This document shows, piece by piece, positions 12,356 to 23,405 of a stretch of DNA of 64,000 nt. Under the pieces are notes generated by a model, which did not search any database, was not told the origin of the DNA, and saw only the letters and a list, made by a program, of their open reading frames with translations. This DNA comes from Cristatella mucedo (taxonomy: Eukaryota; Bryozoa; Phylactolaemata; Cristatellidae). A program made the translations under genes and the position numbers. Numbering within the stretch: position 1 is the first letter of the stretch; every line of letters starts with the position of its first letter. The stretch spans positions 436,001 to 500,000 of the forward strand of contig WPIO01000094.1 in assembly GCA_009760855.2 (NCBI GenBank), in the 5' to 3' direction.

Positions 12356-13135
12356 TTGTCTCTATCTTTGCCTGTCTCTATCTCTGTCTGTCTGTCTCTA
12401 TCTAGTCTGTGTCTGTATGTCTCTGTGTCTGTATGTCTCTGTGTCTGTCTCTGTGTCTGTCTCTGTGTCTGTGTCTGTCTCTGTGTCTGTCTCTGCGTCT
12501 GTCTCTGCGTCTGTCTCTGCGTCTGTCTCTGCGTCTGTCTCTGCGTCTGTCTCTGCGTCTGTCTCTGCGTCTGTCTCTGCGTCTGTCTCTGCGTCTGTCT
12601 CTGCGTCTGTCTCTGCGTCTGTCTCTGCGTCTGTCTCTGCGTCTGTCTCTGCGTCTGTCTCTGCGTCTGTCTCTGCGTCTGTCTCTGCGTCTGTCTCTGC
12701 GTCTGTCTCTGCGTCTGTCTCTGCGTCTGTCTCTGCGTCTGTCTCTGTGTCTGTCTCTGCGTCTGTCTCTGCGTCTGTCTCTGCGTCTGTCTCTGCGTCT
12801 GTCTCTGCGTCTGTCTCTGCGTCTGTCTCTGCGTCTCCTCTCTCTGCGTCTGTCTCTGCGTCTGTCTCTGCGTCTGTCTCTGCGTCTGTCTCTGCGTCTG
12901 TCTCTGCGTCTGTCTCTGCGTCTGTCTCTGCGTCTGTCTCCGTGTCTGTCTCTGTTTCTGTGTCTGTGTCTGTGTCTGTGTCTGTCTCTGTGTCTGTCTC
13001 TGTGTCTGTCTCTGTGTCTGTCTCTGTCTCTGTCTCTGTCTCTGTCTCTGTCTCTGTCTCTGTCTCTGTCTCTGTCTCTGTCTCTGTCTCTCTCTCTGTC
13101 TCTGTCTCTCTCTCTCTCGCTGACTCTGTCCCTCT
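12356..13135. repeat. Minisatellite array of a 12-bp unit (CTGTCTCTGCGT) with flanking 6-bp variants
   Basis: The centre (about 12488-12945) is a near-perfect array of a 12-bp unit, roughly 35-40 copies, broken once by 'ctcctctctctgc' near 12836. Both flanks degrade to the 6-bp unit CTGTCT/CTGTGT and then to CT. The unit has no stop in any frame and its length is a multiple of three. Long open frames therefore arise on both strands by composition alone, for example Arg-Gln-Thr-Gln or Val-Ser-Ala-Ser repeats, and are not genes. Confidence 0.95.
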
Positions 13136-13369
13136 CTCTCTCTTTGTCTTTCACTCTTATGTCTGGTTCTCTGTCTCAATTTATCTGATAATCTATCTGT
13201 ATATCTACTTTCCGCTGATCGTTTTTTCTTTCTCCTTTTTTATATTATCCTCATGTGTGGTGTAATTCAACCTGCGTGTCAGTCTTACGTCTAGATACTT
13301 CGGTAATCTGACTGGTTGGAGTTAACTGGACTCAGACAGCATCAGTCCGCACAGCCTATACATATTGTG

Positions 13370-13424
13370 GGAGTTGGAGGCCAACTCCACTAGAATCCTC
13401 GAGGCTTCACCTCGAGGTTTCTAG
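13370..13424. other. Two adjacent hairpin-forming inverted repeats
   Basis: The first is GGAGTTGG, loop AGG, CCAACTCC (13370-13388). The second is CTAGAATCCTCGAGG, loop CTTCA, CCTCGAGGTTTCTAG (13390-13424), with 14 of 15 positions pairing. They abut with one base between them. No gene is obvious nearby. Confidence 0.75.
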
Positions 13425-13684
13425 TAGAATCTTCCCAAACGTTAATTTTATTATGGCAGCAAAATGCATCCCTCTTTAAATATACCAAGACTCCTCATTG
13501 CATAGCTGGCCTGAAGTGTACTGGCTCATTAAGTCATATTCTACTTGAGTCAACTATTCTAAAAAAGAAAATCCAACAGTCGTGGACTTTCCTTGTTTAC
13601 TAAAAAATATTAGCATTGTTTGGGCCCAGATTCCAAGGTATCACCTATTAACTGCACTCATAAGGCTAAATAGCTTAAAGCAGG

Positions 13685-13686
<2 letters not shown>

Positions 13687-13722
<36 letters not shown>
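13687..13722. repeat. (AT)n microsatellite
   Basis: An uninterrupted AT dinucleotide tract within intron sequence. The surrounding 13430-14250 holds nothing else I recognise. Confidence 0.9.
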
Positions 13723-13724
<2 letters not shown>

Positions 13725-14257
13725 ATTGCTTCCTATAATACACTACCATGCTTTATACGGTTGACAAAACATAGAATGCTTATATGCATTATGCATATGA
13801 AGACAGAGAGCATGAGAAAGACTGAGGAAATTAAAGTAAAGTGTTTCACCTGCTATGAACTCGCTAATGTGATTTACACAGAGGGAATTAATGACTAGAA
13901 TGCATTAGCGTATTCTAATATCTACTTAATGAGCAATAACAACTAAAAGTATTATAGATTGTTGAAAATAACCTAAAATGATGTAGAAGTTTGAAATTAT
14001 ACTTTTAATTACTTAGTTTGTAATTAAAAGAATGTAATGAAAGTTAATAGGGACGTTAAACAAGAAAAACGGACAATGAAAAATACCTAGGCAACGTGGT
14101 TATATTTAGCTCCAAAATAATTCATAAACAACAAGCAACGTAGGTTGGGACATATATGCCATGCATAGGTCATTTGTGCAAGTATACACTCCATGTGCCA
14201 CATGCGAATTCGACTAATAAGAGCGTCATTGAAAGTCGAAACAGCAGGAAATTTGCT

Positions 14258-14375
14258 ATAATAATAATAATAATAATAATTCACTTGATAAAGCGCCCTC
14301 AGAGAACCTAATCTCTCTCTAGGCGCTTTACATTTGCTGTAAAGTGAAATGCAATTGAAATATATATGGTTTTAT
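14258..14375 (-). mobile_element. LINE A 3' tail stub
   Basis: A (ata)n run at 14258-14280 is followed by the family tail signature 'cacttgataaagcgccctca' and 'ctaggcgctttacatttgct'. Only about 100 bp of the element's end is present. Confidence 0.9.
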
Positions 14376-14448
14376 ATTAACATGAAACTCTTTGAGCGTG
14401 AAAATAATTGGCCCTTAAGTTCTCTATCTAGATCTTGTTACACCTTAC

Positions 14449-14647
14449 CTGATATGACAATGGTGGATTTATCGTTTGAAAGCCTTGGCAATATAGGTTG
14501 AACAACGTTACAAGAGCTGTACCATTTCTTGGACTTATTGAACAGTTTCCTGCTGTAAGCGGCATTGCAACTTCAGTTGAAAAGTAGGAAACGCCACTAT
14601 TTTCTGGACTTTCACCATCTTGAACTGCCCTGACCGCTAGTGTGTAC
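14449..14647 (-). CDS. REJ-domain exon (core motif)
   Basis: The exon runs from acceptor 'acttgtag' before 14647 (phase 2) to donor gtaagg after 14449 (phase 0). It encodes about 66 residues starting YTLAVRAVQDG. The strongest REJ signature in the window follows: PLTAGNCSISPRNGTAL, TLFNLYCQGF and PPLSYQ. The order Gly-x-Cys-x-(Val/Ile)-x-Pro-x-x-Gly-x-x-Leu, Cys-x-Gly-(Trp/Phe), Pro-Leu-x-Tyr is conserved in polycystin-1 and REJ proteins. It continues in frame from 16393-16624. Confidence 0.85.
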
Positions 14648-14923
14648 CTACAAGTAACCACATTTTAAAGATTTACGGTTTGTGATTATTTCTAGAATTG
14701 CTTCGGTCATTGACAAAATACACCAACCACTTACTGTATTTACTTATAGTATTGAAATCTAATTATGTTACTGTGTAAATGTATGCTCTCATAAAAAATC
14801 AAAATTAAAGTGTCATATGTATATGAAGGTAAAACAAGGTTTTTAATTACAGTGCTATATGCTGGTAATTGTAGTGTTTTTAAAGCATATGTGGTAACCT
14901 TGGACGATTTCAGGATCAAATTA

Positions 14924-15184
14924 TCAGAGCGATCTACCTTCAGAAATGTTTGCTGCTTTTGTGAGTTTCACTGAACTTGGTCTATTTAAACAGCTAATAT
15001 TCCCCAACAGTAAGTCGGAGGTAGCCCGTAATACGTTTACCTCTAATAATAACCTTTGCTGATGATTTGCCCCTCTAATCAACGGTAGCAGTAAGTTGTG
15101 CATAATCGCAGAGTTAACTGCGGTTTTAATTCTTCTCTCACTTTTGTTCCCTGCCATCAGGAAGATGGTGCTTGTGGAATACAT
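14924..15184 (-). other. Unassigned open frame in the intron between two REJ exons
   Basis: An 86-codon minus-strand frame, Leu-rich and helical in character (MHNLLLPLIRGANHQQRLLL, then NISCLNRPS), followed by a possible donor gtagat in phase 1. Acceptors are possible in phase 2 ('ccacaag') or phase 1 ('atggcag'). Neither combination fits between exons 16393-16624 and 14449-14647, which join perfectly without it. It could be an alternative exon, a misplaced exon or chance. Confidence 0.25.
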
Positions 15185-15424
15185 GTCCGCCAGTTTCTAA
15201 ATAAATCGCCTATTTTAAAATCGCAAAGATAGTTAAAAGTTATAATCAAGTTAATAAAATTACAAGTATAATTCAGTACACACTAATAATCATAAGGCTG
15301 CATTTAGATCCGTATACAAGAATGATAATGCATTCTTGCAGCTACGGTTTCTTGCAGAAAATTTTCGAATAAGTGTATTTGTGAAAAATTATTACGAATT
15401 TATTAAATAAGCAGGTTGCATATT

Positions 15425-15540
15425 TTATGTAATGCAATTCAATGTATCTCTATCTGTCTCTCCACAAAGCCTTGCAGACTGTGAGGGATAGTTTTTTATA
15501 GCACACTTTTAGCCTAAAGGTTTTAGGAGGGCATTCAGTA
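15425..15540 (-). mobile_element. LINE B 3' tail stub
   Basis: 'caatgtatctctatctgtc', 'ccacaaagcc' and 'tatagcacactttt' match the extreme 3' end of LINE B as seen at 43421-43500 and 46095-46170. Only the last 100 or so bases are present. Confidence 0.65.
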
Positions 15541-15759
15541 GCTTATGGACTATTAAGTGAAAAACCATAATTTTTAGGCTTTGCCGCATCGCCAGATATA
15601 CCGTTGTAGAACTATTTGTCTTTGAAATAAACAGTTTCATAAGCAATGGTGTTTTTTTGGTTGTTATGACAAACTTGCTTTTGCTGAATCTATACCACAG
15701 AGCATACAAATTGCTATGATCATATTTGCTAGCTTGAAATACATATATTATATTTGTAA

Positions 15760-16165
15760 CTGTTTACCTATACCTCGTATATAACTCAAATCCTTTGGAG
15801 ACCGAGCCTTTAGTTATTATGCTCCCGAAACCAGAAAATCACTGTCGTTCTCCATCCCGACATACCCAGACTTGACCACGTTCACAGAAATGGAAAACAC
15901 ACCTATTTAGTGTGTCCCTGTGATTCGTCACTCCCGTGCTTATGAATGCTGACACTATGCATGCAGTCACATGCTACTCTTGCATGCTGACCCTGTGCAT
16001 GTCACTCCTAACTATGTTATTCACGTCGTTTACCAAACAAGTTGCTACTAGCTTTCGATCGTGTATCCTTTGCTACAAATTTTAAGCACCTAAAAGAGAT
16101 TAAGTTCTGTACGAGAGTGCTTTAGCATGAGCATGAGATAATTATTGATATTATTATTATCTATG
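15760..16165 (+). mobile_element. LINE A 3' fragment, sense
   Basis: The plus strand carries the family's 'ctcaaatcctttggagacc' segment, then 'tgcatgctgaccctgtgcat', then the degraded tail 'aagcacctaaaagagatta'. It ends in a TTATTATT run near 16150. Confidence 0.8.
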
Positions 16166-16392
16166 TTTAGCCGGAACTTGATAAGAGATTTCATTGAATA
16201 GGAAACTTTAGCATCGAAACTTTGAATTTACGACTTCGTAAGCCCATCACGATTCGCTACTGTTGTGCTTCTAAGTCGTTGACGATAGCTTTCCGGGAAG
16301 ACTGGGCAGGCAGAATTCATTGATTTCTTATCTACCTATAGAACGCATGAACATCGTAATCGCTTTGGACCACAAAATGTAATCAGAATCAC

Positions 16393-16624
16393 CGTATTCC
16401 AGGCAACTGGAGCTGCCAGTAGTTGGATGAAATTACTATGCTCGAACTACTTTTTCCTGTGGGTGAATACGAAGTCCACTCTGAATCAGGAAGAATTGCC
16501 AGTGAAGTCGAAGGTAATCCGCTGTAGAGACTCCACGTAAAAGTAGTTTTCAAAAGTTGCGTAACAGTTGCAGCAGATGCAACAAGGTTTTCAGCAGGAT
16601 TTAAGTACTCCTGAAACAGATTTA
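16393..16624 (-). CDS. REJ-domain exon
   Basis: The exon is bounded by acceptor 'ttcatgcag' before 16624 (phase 1) and donor gtgatt after 16393 (phase 2). It encodes about 77 residues with TFTWSLYSGLP, a region rich in Ser/Pro, and SSNYWQLQLPGI. The next exon continues RYTLAVRAV. The joined WQLQL-x6-YTLAVRA pattern resembles the strand preceding the core motif of REJ domains. The matching phase 2 on both sides of the intron supports the join. Confidence 0.75.
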
Positions 16625-16775
16625 CTGCATGAAAACATATCTCAGTAATCTTCATCAAGTACAAAAGTTAAGACTACACCAATCCTAATATTAGCTTAAA
16701 AACTAAAATTTAAACCAGGGTTATTAGATGGATTAGTGTATATGCAGTGCAGTTTACTATAATGTATATGCAGTT

Positions 16776-16941
<166 letters not shown>

Positions 16942-17196
16942 TTATGTGTTCAAAAACCTACTTTGATGTCCATCCATAAATAAAATAATGTAATCGCAAC
17001 TTGATGGACACCTCAAAATTTCTTAAGTGATATATTATGGTCATTTAGTGTGCACACCAGGCAAAGTTAATAATAATATCTGCTGCGCCGATGCACCGAT
17101 CACTTTGGCAAGCACAAAAGCTTCTTCAGCACCGGCCTCAGGTTGTAGTTGCAGGCCTCACTGATCATTAACTTAACTCGCCTGAACCTGCACTTA

Positions 17197-17212
17197 GTGT
17201 GCGTGTGTGTGT

Positions 17213-17249
<37 letters not shown>

Positions 17250-17256
17250 TGTGTGA
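17197..17256. repeat. (GT)n microsatellite
   Basis: A GT dinucleotide tract with a few interruptions (tatgt, gagt). Confidence 0.95.
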
Positions 17257-17397
17257 CTCGTTGGGGTCAGCAACATGCCAACACTGCTCAGAAGAAAGGG
17301 AGAGGCAGCTGCAGATGCTCTCTACTTGCTAGCCTTTGATGCCGGCCTTCAGGGAAAGTCGTCACCTGCCAACGAGCCGTCTTTACGATAACAAGAT

Positions 17398-17930
17398 AAT
17401 AATGCACTTATAAAGCGCCCCAGGAGAACTTAATCTCTTTCTAGGCGCTTTATGTTTGCTGCAAAGGGAAATGCAATTGAATGGTAAGTAAAATCATGCT
17501 TGAAAAACAAACAAAATAAAAATTATGGTTAGGGGTGACATGGGCAGGGTCAGCATGCAAATGTGGTTAGTAGCAGCATGCACAGTGTCAGCACGCAGAA
17601 GCACACCAAGGAAGAATCACAGGGACCCACTCAATTCTGTCCTAAAGAGGTGTGTTCAGACTAGCAGACAAGCCTAGCTGCAAAGTTTTGCACCAGCTGC
17701 AATCGCCTGATCGCACATGCAAGTAGGCCAGTAAGCAGTGAGTTGCAGAAGTCGAGACGGGATGTCACGAATGTATGGACCAACTTAGATGTGGTATCCT
17801 TATCTAAACAAGCCCGAATTTTACCGATGTTATGAAGCTGAATTGATGGCAGATTTGACTGTGGAGCTGATGGTCGCCCAACGAGAGGTCGCTTTGGAAT
17901 ATAACACCTAGATTTCGAGCTGATGCCTTG
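17398..17930 (-). mobile_element. LINE A 3' fragment with internal deletion
   Basis: The tail signature 'cacttataaagcgccccagg' is followed by the 3' UTR. Near 17655 it jumps to the RT C-terminal coding (minus-strand residues including CLDKDTTSKLVHTFVTSRLDF). The middle of the 3' region, present in other copies, is missing. Confidence 0.85.
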
Positions 17931-19354
17931 ACCGAACAGTGTAGGAGGTCTTTTTTCGTGGTTTCCTTGCAACGAGCTATGCCTCAAAGCGATCGGCATC
18001 AAGCCAGCTATGGTTCGACTCTGGAAAGTTTCCCCGAAGCTATACGTGAGGGATTCTGTAGGTGGCAGCTACTAGATTCTAGCCTAGTTCTTTAGGCGAA
18101 ATTGATGGTGTATTCATTGAACAGGGTATTGCTTAGCCTGTGATGAAGAACTGCATCCTGCATGCTCTTACCTAGTATTTAAATTATTTAATAAAATACA
18201 AGTGAGTTTTGGCTCGTATGCAGCAGCTATGTGAGAGGACTAAAATAACTTGTCCATAAGCATAATCTATCAGTAAAGATTTAATTTATATCTAATTGTC
18301 AAGTTTGCTTTATATTCACAGCCCTTGAACCTATACTTGCATTTTAAAATTTAAATTTCTTTGGTGGTTTTGAACGTCATTGTATTGGTCTTTTGCCGAA
18401 CATTTGCTCAATTAATTTGGGATTACTGAACAGTAAAAATCAACTTTAAAGTAAAGCATCAATATAAACGTAACTATTTAATTATCTGATGGCTAAATAA
18501 AATCTTGTTACATATTAAATTTTATTAAATCCTATTTACTAGTATTTTGGGTAATCAAATAACTACTTTTAACTCTTATTATTCAAAACAAAATATAAGC
18601 ATTACAAAGCCAGTCTCTCCGAGATTTTTCAAATGGGTTTTTTCAACTAATAATCATTAGTTTACCTAAAGCTGGTTTAGCCGAGTGGTAGAAGTTGTAT
18701 CCCGAAACCAAGGTCAAGGTAAATGTGCTTGATGATTTATTTTTTGGGGCTCAGGCCCAATGATATTTGCCAAGCTGCTGAATAAAGAAACAGTTCAGGC
18801 AAAGCAGTACGCAAATTATTAAAAACCTAGCTTGATATATATGGATATATTATCTACTTTAATGTATAAATGTATTTAAATAACTACAAAAATGCTTAGT
18901 GTCTAGGTACATATAAAAAAGTAAAATGATTATTTCACCTTGCAATTCATGATGCATGTCAAATTAATCTGAGGTGCTGCAGCTCGCACAAATGAAACTA
19001 ATTGAGTTGCGAAAGCTGAGCGATAATCTTTCTTTACGATGACTCGGAAGACTAGAATGTTATCTTGGTGTAGCTGACTCGTTTGAAGAGTGAGCGATCC
19101 AGAAGTCTCTTGGGTAAGTGTGCCTACAAATCCACAACCACTCCTGATTTAAAGAATTGCATTAGTCCAGGAGCAATAAAATTTCTTAAGCAAGGACAGT
19201 TTGGGATTTATAAAATTTTTCGACCTTCATTTGAACTGATCGAACGAGAAAAAATTATTTCTCATGCCCAGCTATTCAGCAATGTTTTCTACTATAATAA
19301 CCTCTGTTGTAACCAAAATATACAAGGTAACGGTCACAAGAACGGTAATAACAG
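17931..19354. other. Intron, little recognised
   Basis: AT-rich intron DNA. Near 18674 there is a short tRNA A-box-like string ('tagccgagtgg') without a matching B box, possibly a decayed SINE head. No exon with compatible splice sites was found. Confidence 0.35.
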
Positions 19355-19925
19355 TAATAATAATATTAAAGCACTTCGTAAATGACCCTTAGAGAACTTC
19401 ATCTCTTTCTAGGCGCTTTACATTTGCTGCGAATAAAAATGCGATTGCAGGGTGAACAATATCATGCTTGATTAACAAACGACATGAATAGCTTGGTTAG
19501 GGGTGACATGCAAAGGGTCAGCATGCAAATGTGGTTAGTGGCAGCATGCACATTGTCAGCACCCATAAGCACATGAAGGACGAATCACAGGGACCCACTA
19601 AAAGCTGTCCTAAATAGGTGTGTTTTTAAGTTCTGTTTATGTTTGGTCGTCAGGGGATGTTCTGATGGAAGTCGGGAGTGAGTTCCAGGTTTTGGGAGCA
19701 TACGAACTAAATGCAGGGTCTCCAAAGAATTCGAGATTAGTACGAGATATTAGTAGACTGTAGGATTCTGAAAAGTGAGTGGTGCGATGCTCGGCGTGGT
19801 GGGGGATTAGATCTGACAGATAGGCTCGAGCCAAAGAATAAAGCGACCTAAATTTGTGCGAGAAAACCTCAAAGTCAATCCGTTGCTGGACTGGTAGCTA
19901 GTGTTGGTCGGTATGAAGTGATGTG
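19355..19925 (-). mobile_element. LINE A 3' fragment
   Basis: An aataataata run precedes the tail signature ('cacttcgtaaatgaccctta', 'ctaggcgctttacatttgct'). The 3' UTR and minus-strand RT C-terminal residues follow, including LSDLIPHHAEHRTTHFSES and YAPKTWNSLPTS. The copy ends near 19925. Confidence 0.85.
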
Positions 19926-20274
19926 TGACCTATGTGAACTGTGAACTGTGACCTCTTCTCCTCCTTATTGATCGTTAAATCACCTTATTTAAAAGTACTA
20001 GTTATTAAATTAAATGAGCACTAAGTGCAGTCATAATTTTTGAGCTTCTCAGTTAATTTGAATTCAGCTAGATGAATACCAATGAATTATTTAATATTTT
20101 CTGGAATGTCAATTTTTGTCTAGCATTAGCAGTCTTAATTTTTTTAATGTGCCTTAGTTCTATTTAATTGCGGTGTAGCTGTTCGATAAATAACGAGCAG
20201 TATTTCATCCTCTATAATACCTATACGTTTCAAAAAGTGTACACTTCAGTGTGCAAACATAATACTAATAAAAA

Positions 20275-20950
20275 TACAATTCATTTAGCTCATTTAGGGA
20301 GCTCTATCTCTTTCTGGGAGTTTTAAATTTGATACAAATAAACGCGATCGAATGATGAGTGGTATCCCGCTTGATATTCAACTTGAATAACAATGTTATG
20401 AGTGACATGCAGAAGGTCAGCATGCAAGCCTGATTATTGGCAGCATGCATAGTGTCAGCAGGCTTAGGCAGATGCATGACGAATCAGAGAGATCCAATAA
20501 ATGCTGTCATCAGGGGGTGAGTTTTCAAGTTATTTTGAAGTGTGGTCATATTAAGGATGTCGCGACGGAAGTCGGGAGTGAGTTCTAGGCATTGGGGGCA
20601 TACGAACTAAATGCACGGTCTTCACATGATTTGAGGTGTGTGAGGTATTAATTAACTGCAGGATTCCGGAGAGTGGGCGGTACGATGCTTGGCCAAGAGG
20701 TCGGGGAGTAGATCGGAAACATAGGCTGGGGCCAAATAATGAAGGGACCTAAAAGTGAGCGACCAAGTGTTGAAGTCGATCCGTCGCTTTAGTTGTAGAC
20801 AGTGCCGATCATTAAGATGAGGTGTGAAGCGGCAATTGGGAAGCTCGTGACAGACAAGCCTAGCTGCATAGTTTGGCACCAGTAGTAAGTGCCTGATCGC
20901 ACCTGCCTTTAGGTCGGTGATTAGTTAGTTACAGATACGTCGATCCGTGA
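20275..20950 (-). mobile_element. LINE A 3' fragment, older
   Basis: A degraded tail ('ttcatttagctcatttaggg', 'tctttctgggagttttaaat') is followed by the 3' UTR. The RT C-terminal coding follows (minus: ARLVCHELPNCRFTPHLNDR). It is more diverged than its neighbours. Confidence 0.8.
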
Positions 20951-21610
20951 TCGGCTGCTGTAATAGCTTCTGCGATGTTGCAACAGGTTAGATATTTATT
21001 CCTGTTTCACACCAAACGCTTGCTAAAAAAATAGTGGTAGGTGACTATAGCCGCCCACATGAAATAAGCCATTAAAGGCTATAATGATGCACGGAAGTAG
21101 ATTACCAGCCTAAAAATGTTAAAAAACTTAATCGAAAACATTTGTTTTCTATAATTGTTTGTACACACAAACGTCGCTAAGACGACCAAATCTGGTTACT
21201 TGCTAGACCAAATAGTAGGCCTTAAGTGACAATGAGTCCCCTACCAAGCTTCGACATACATAGTGGCGTATTATTGTCAACTAAAAATCGCTAATGGATG
21301 TGTTCATAAATCAGAGTTCATGTGACATTGAACTCCATTTTAAACAACCGGCTTTCTGTGCTGCTTTTAGGGCTCTGCAGTAACCTAAAGCTTCTATTTA
21401 GCCTTACTAAAATACCTAATAAAATATAAAGTTTTAAACCGTTTTATGCATTACTTATACATTAGGATATAGTTTGTTGATGTATATTAGTGCTAAATAT
21501 TAGATACAATTTAGATCTCAGTACTTCAAATAACCTAATTGAGCTAAATGTCCTTCAAAAGCAGTGGCAGCTGTATTGAAAATAAAAACTTAGCAACCCA
21601 CTCTAAATAC
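20951..21610. other. Intron, nothing recognised
   Basis: AT-rich sequence left of the REJ exon at 21611. No repeats or exons were recognised. Confidence 0.5.
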
Positions 21611-21769
21611 CTGAGCCATCGTTAAGTGAACGAAGCTTGAGACATCCAGGTGGGCCTTTATTGCTGTCGTTGCAATTTGATGTCATCGGCGAAATGACGG
21701 TTGAGAACGTTTCATCAAAAATTGTCCAGTTTTCGCATTGACGTCGGCATTGCCAAATAAAGGTTAAGC
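21611..21769 (-). CDS. REJ-domain exon
   Basis: The exon is phase 1-1, from acceptor 'atttgaaag' before 21769 to donor gtattt after 21611. It encodes about 53 residues: LTFIWQCRRQCENW, then CNDSNKGPPGCLKLRS. The Phe-x-Trp-x-Cys start resembles the (Tyr/Phe)-x-Trp-x-Cys strand that recurs in REJ domains. Four cysteines are available for disulphides. It is separated from exon 21889-22005 by only 119 bp. Confidence 0.75.
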
Positions 21770-21888
21770 CTTTCAAATATAAGATGTTCATCATTAAAAA
21801 AAAAATTCAAATGAAAATCTCCCATGAACGTTTTGAATGTAGTTAAATGCCAAGAATATCAGTTAATTTTCCAAATTCTTGTACTAAC

Positions 21889-22005
21889 CAGTGAAGACTT
21901 CTGTGTGAGCTGAATCCATTGACAAAATAGAGGCTTCAAAAGTGTGGTTAATGCCGTATATAATGCTCACAAACGAACCGCCGGCAATTGAAGTTGATAT
22001 ACCAC
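21889..22005 (-). CDS. REJ-domain exon, small
   Basis: A 117-nt phase 1-1 exon between acceptor 'ttatgcag' (before 22005) and donor gttagt (after 21889). It encodes about 39 residues: GISTSIAGGSFVSIIYG, an NHT glycosylation site and HTEVFT. It has no strong motif of its own. The call rests on splice sites, phase and position between two REJ-like exons. Confidence 0.6.
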
Positions 22006-22274
22006 CTGCATAACAAGCAAGCACGATTTTAAATATTACCCCAAAAGTGCTAGCTAAGATGACTTTATATAATTGAAAAAGATCCTAGATCTTCTAAAAA
22101 GCAGCCTCATTTGAATGTGTCTGTAAAACAGTGTTAGCCGCTTTCAATATGTTTCTATAAACCCCCCTCTCTCTTTAATCTCACGGTGAACGATGCAGGA
22201 TATGAAAACACCACCTGGGTCACTTAGAGGAAGACGGAAAGACAGAGAGACAATGAGACAGAGACAGAGACAGG

Positions 22275-22393
<119 letters not shown>

Positions 22394-22602
22394 CAGAAAG
22401 ACGGAAAGACGGAAAGTCGGAAAGTCGGAAAGAAGGATACTCAGATGAACAGATGGACAGATAGACAGATAGACAAATGGAAAGGTAGAAAGATGGACAG
22501 ACAGATGGAAAGCCAGACACATAGACACAGACACGGACTGAGAGAAATTACTCGGTAAACATGAAAGTTTAGGGAAAATTATCAAGACTTTATGTTTTTA
22601 AC

Positions 22603-22791
22603 CTAACAATATATTCCATCGGAACACATTTGTTGCCTCGAGTTTTGAAGCCGATTTGCATTCGTGGCTTTGATTTTCCCACTCTTCTATTGCTTCATTT
22701 CTGATTTCTGTCAAGATCTTGTTTTGCAGAGTTATCGGATGCTTGAAATTTCTAATGCAATTCATTTTAAGCAGGTTTACACTCACAATTA
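22603..22791 (-). CDS. REJ-domain exon (N-terminal part)
   Basis: A phase 1-1 exon from acceptor 'tactgaaag' before 22791 to donor gttaaa after 22603. It encodes about 63 residues: VNLLKMNCIRNF, PITLQNKILTEIRN, HECKSASKLEAT and NVFRWNIL. The spacing Asn-Cys ... Cys ... (Phe/Tyr)-x-Trp matches the opening segment of REJ domains. It is the first recognised exon after the mucin exon. An exon in the 4.6 kb intron between them cannot be excluded. Confidence 0.65.
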
Positions 22792-22799
22792 CTTTCAGT

Positions 22800-22900
22800 A
22801 TAATAATAATAATTAGTAGCACTTGATAAATGCCATCAAACAATTCAATTTCTCTCTAGGCGCTTTACAGTTGCTGCAAAGGGAAATGCAGTACATTGCT
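22800..22900 (-). mobile_element. LINE A 3' tail stub
   Basis: An ataataataa run is followed by the tail 'cacttgataaatgccatcaa' and 'ctaggcgctttacagttgct'. It sits within about 10 bp of the acceptor of exon 22603-22791, on the intron side. Confidence 0.85.
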
Positions 22901-23084
22901 GGTAAAGGTTTATTGACTCGCTTGATTGGAATTTCTCAACAAATGAAAGTGTAAGACGGCTGTTTGTGGAAAACAGGCCTAATGGCTGCATGTGCAGAGT
23001 GCATAGCGATTGTAGGCTGCTCCATCAGTAGTGAGTCAAAATGCCTCGACTACAAATTGCATCCTCATAGATAATAACGATTTT

Positions 23085-23405
23085 AATAATACATTTGAAC
23101 GGCACCCTGAAAGAACTTAATCTCTCCATAGGCACTTAACATATCCCGCAAAGGGAGCAAGGTTTTTTGTGTTACCATAGCATGTCCAATCTAAACCAAA
23201 ATAGCATTGTTAGAGATTACGTCGGAAGAGTCAGCATGCACTATTGTTAGTAGCAGGATGCACAGTATCAGCTCGAACAAGCTGATAAAGATCAAATCGG
23301 GTACCATTAAATGCCCTAATAACAAGGTACACATAGAGCTGCTTTTTAGAACGTTGTCTAGTCAAGAGATGTCGAGATGCAAGTCGGAGTTGATTGCTCA
23401 CTTTT
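23085..23405 (-). mobile_element. LINE A 3' fragment, left half of a split copy
   Basis: A degenerate tail ('aacttaatctctccataggc') is followed by the 3' UTR with the 'gtcagcatgcactattgtta' block. It stops near 23405 and resumes at about 23930 with the segment that would come next in the family. Confidence 0.75.

Noticed and set aside
12271-13265. Several long open frames (250-323 codons) on both strands
   Set aside because: They are a by-product of the 12-bp and CT repeats, which contain no stop codons. The products are simple two- to four-residue repeats in every frame.
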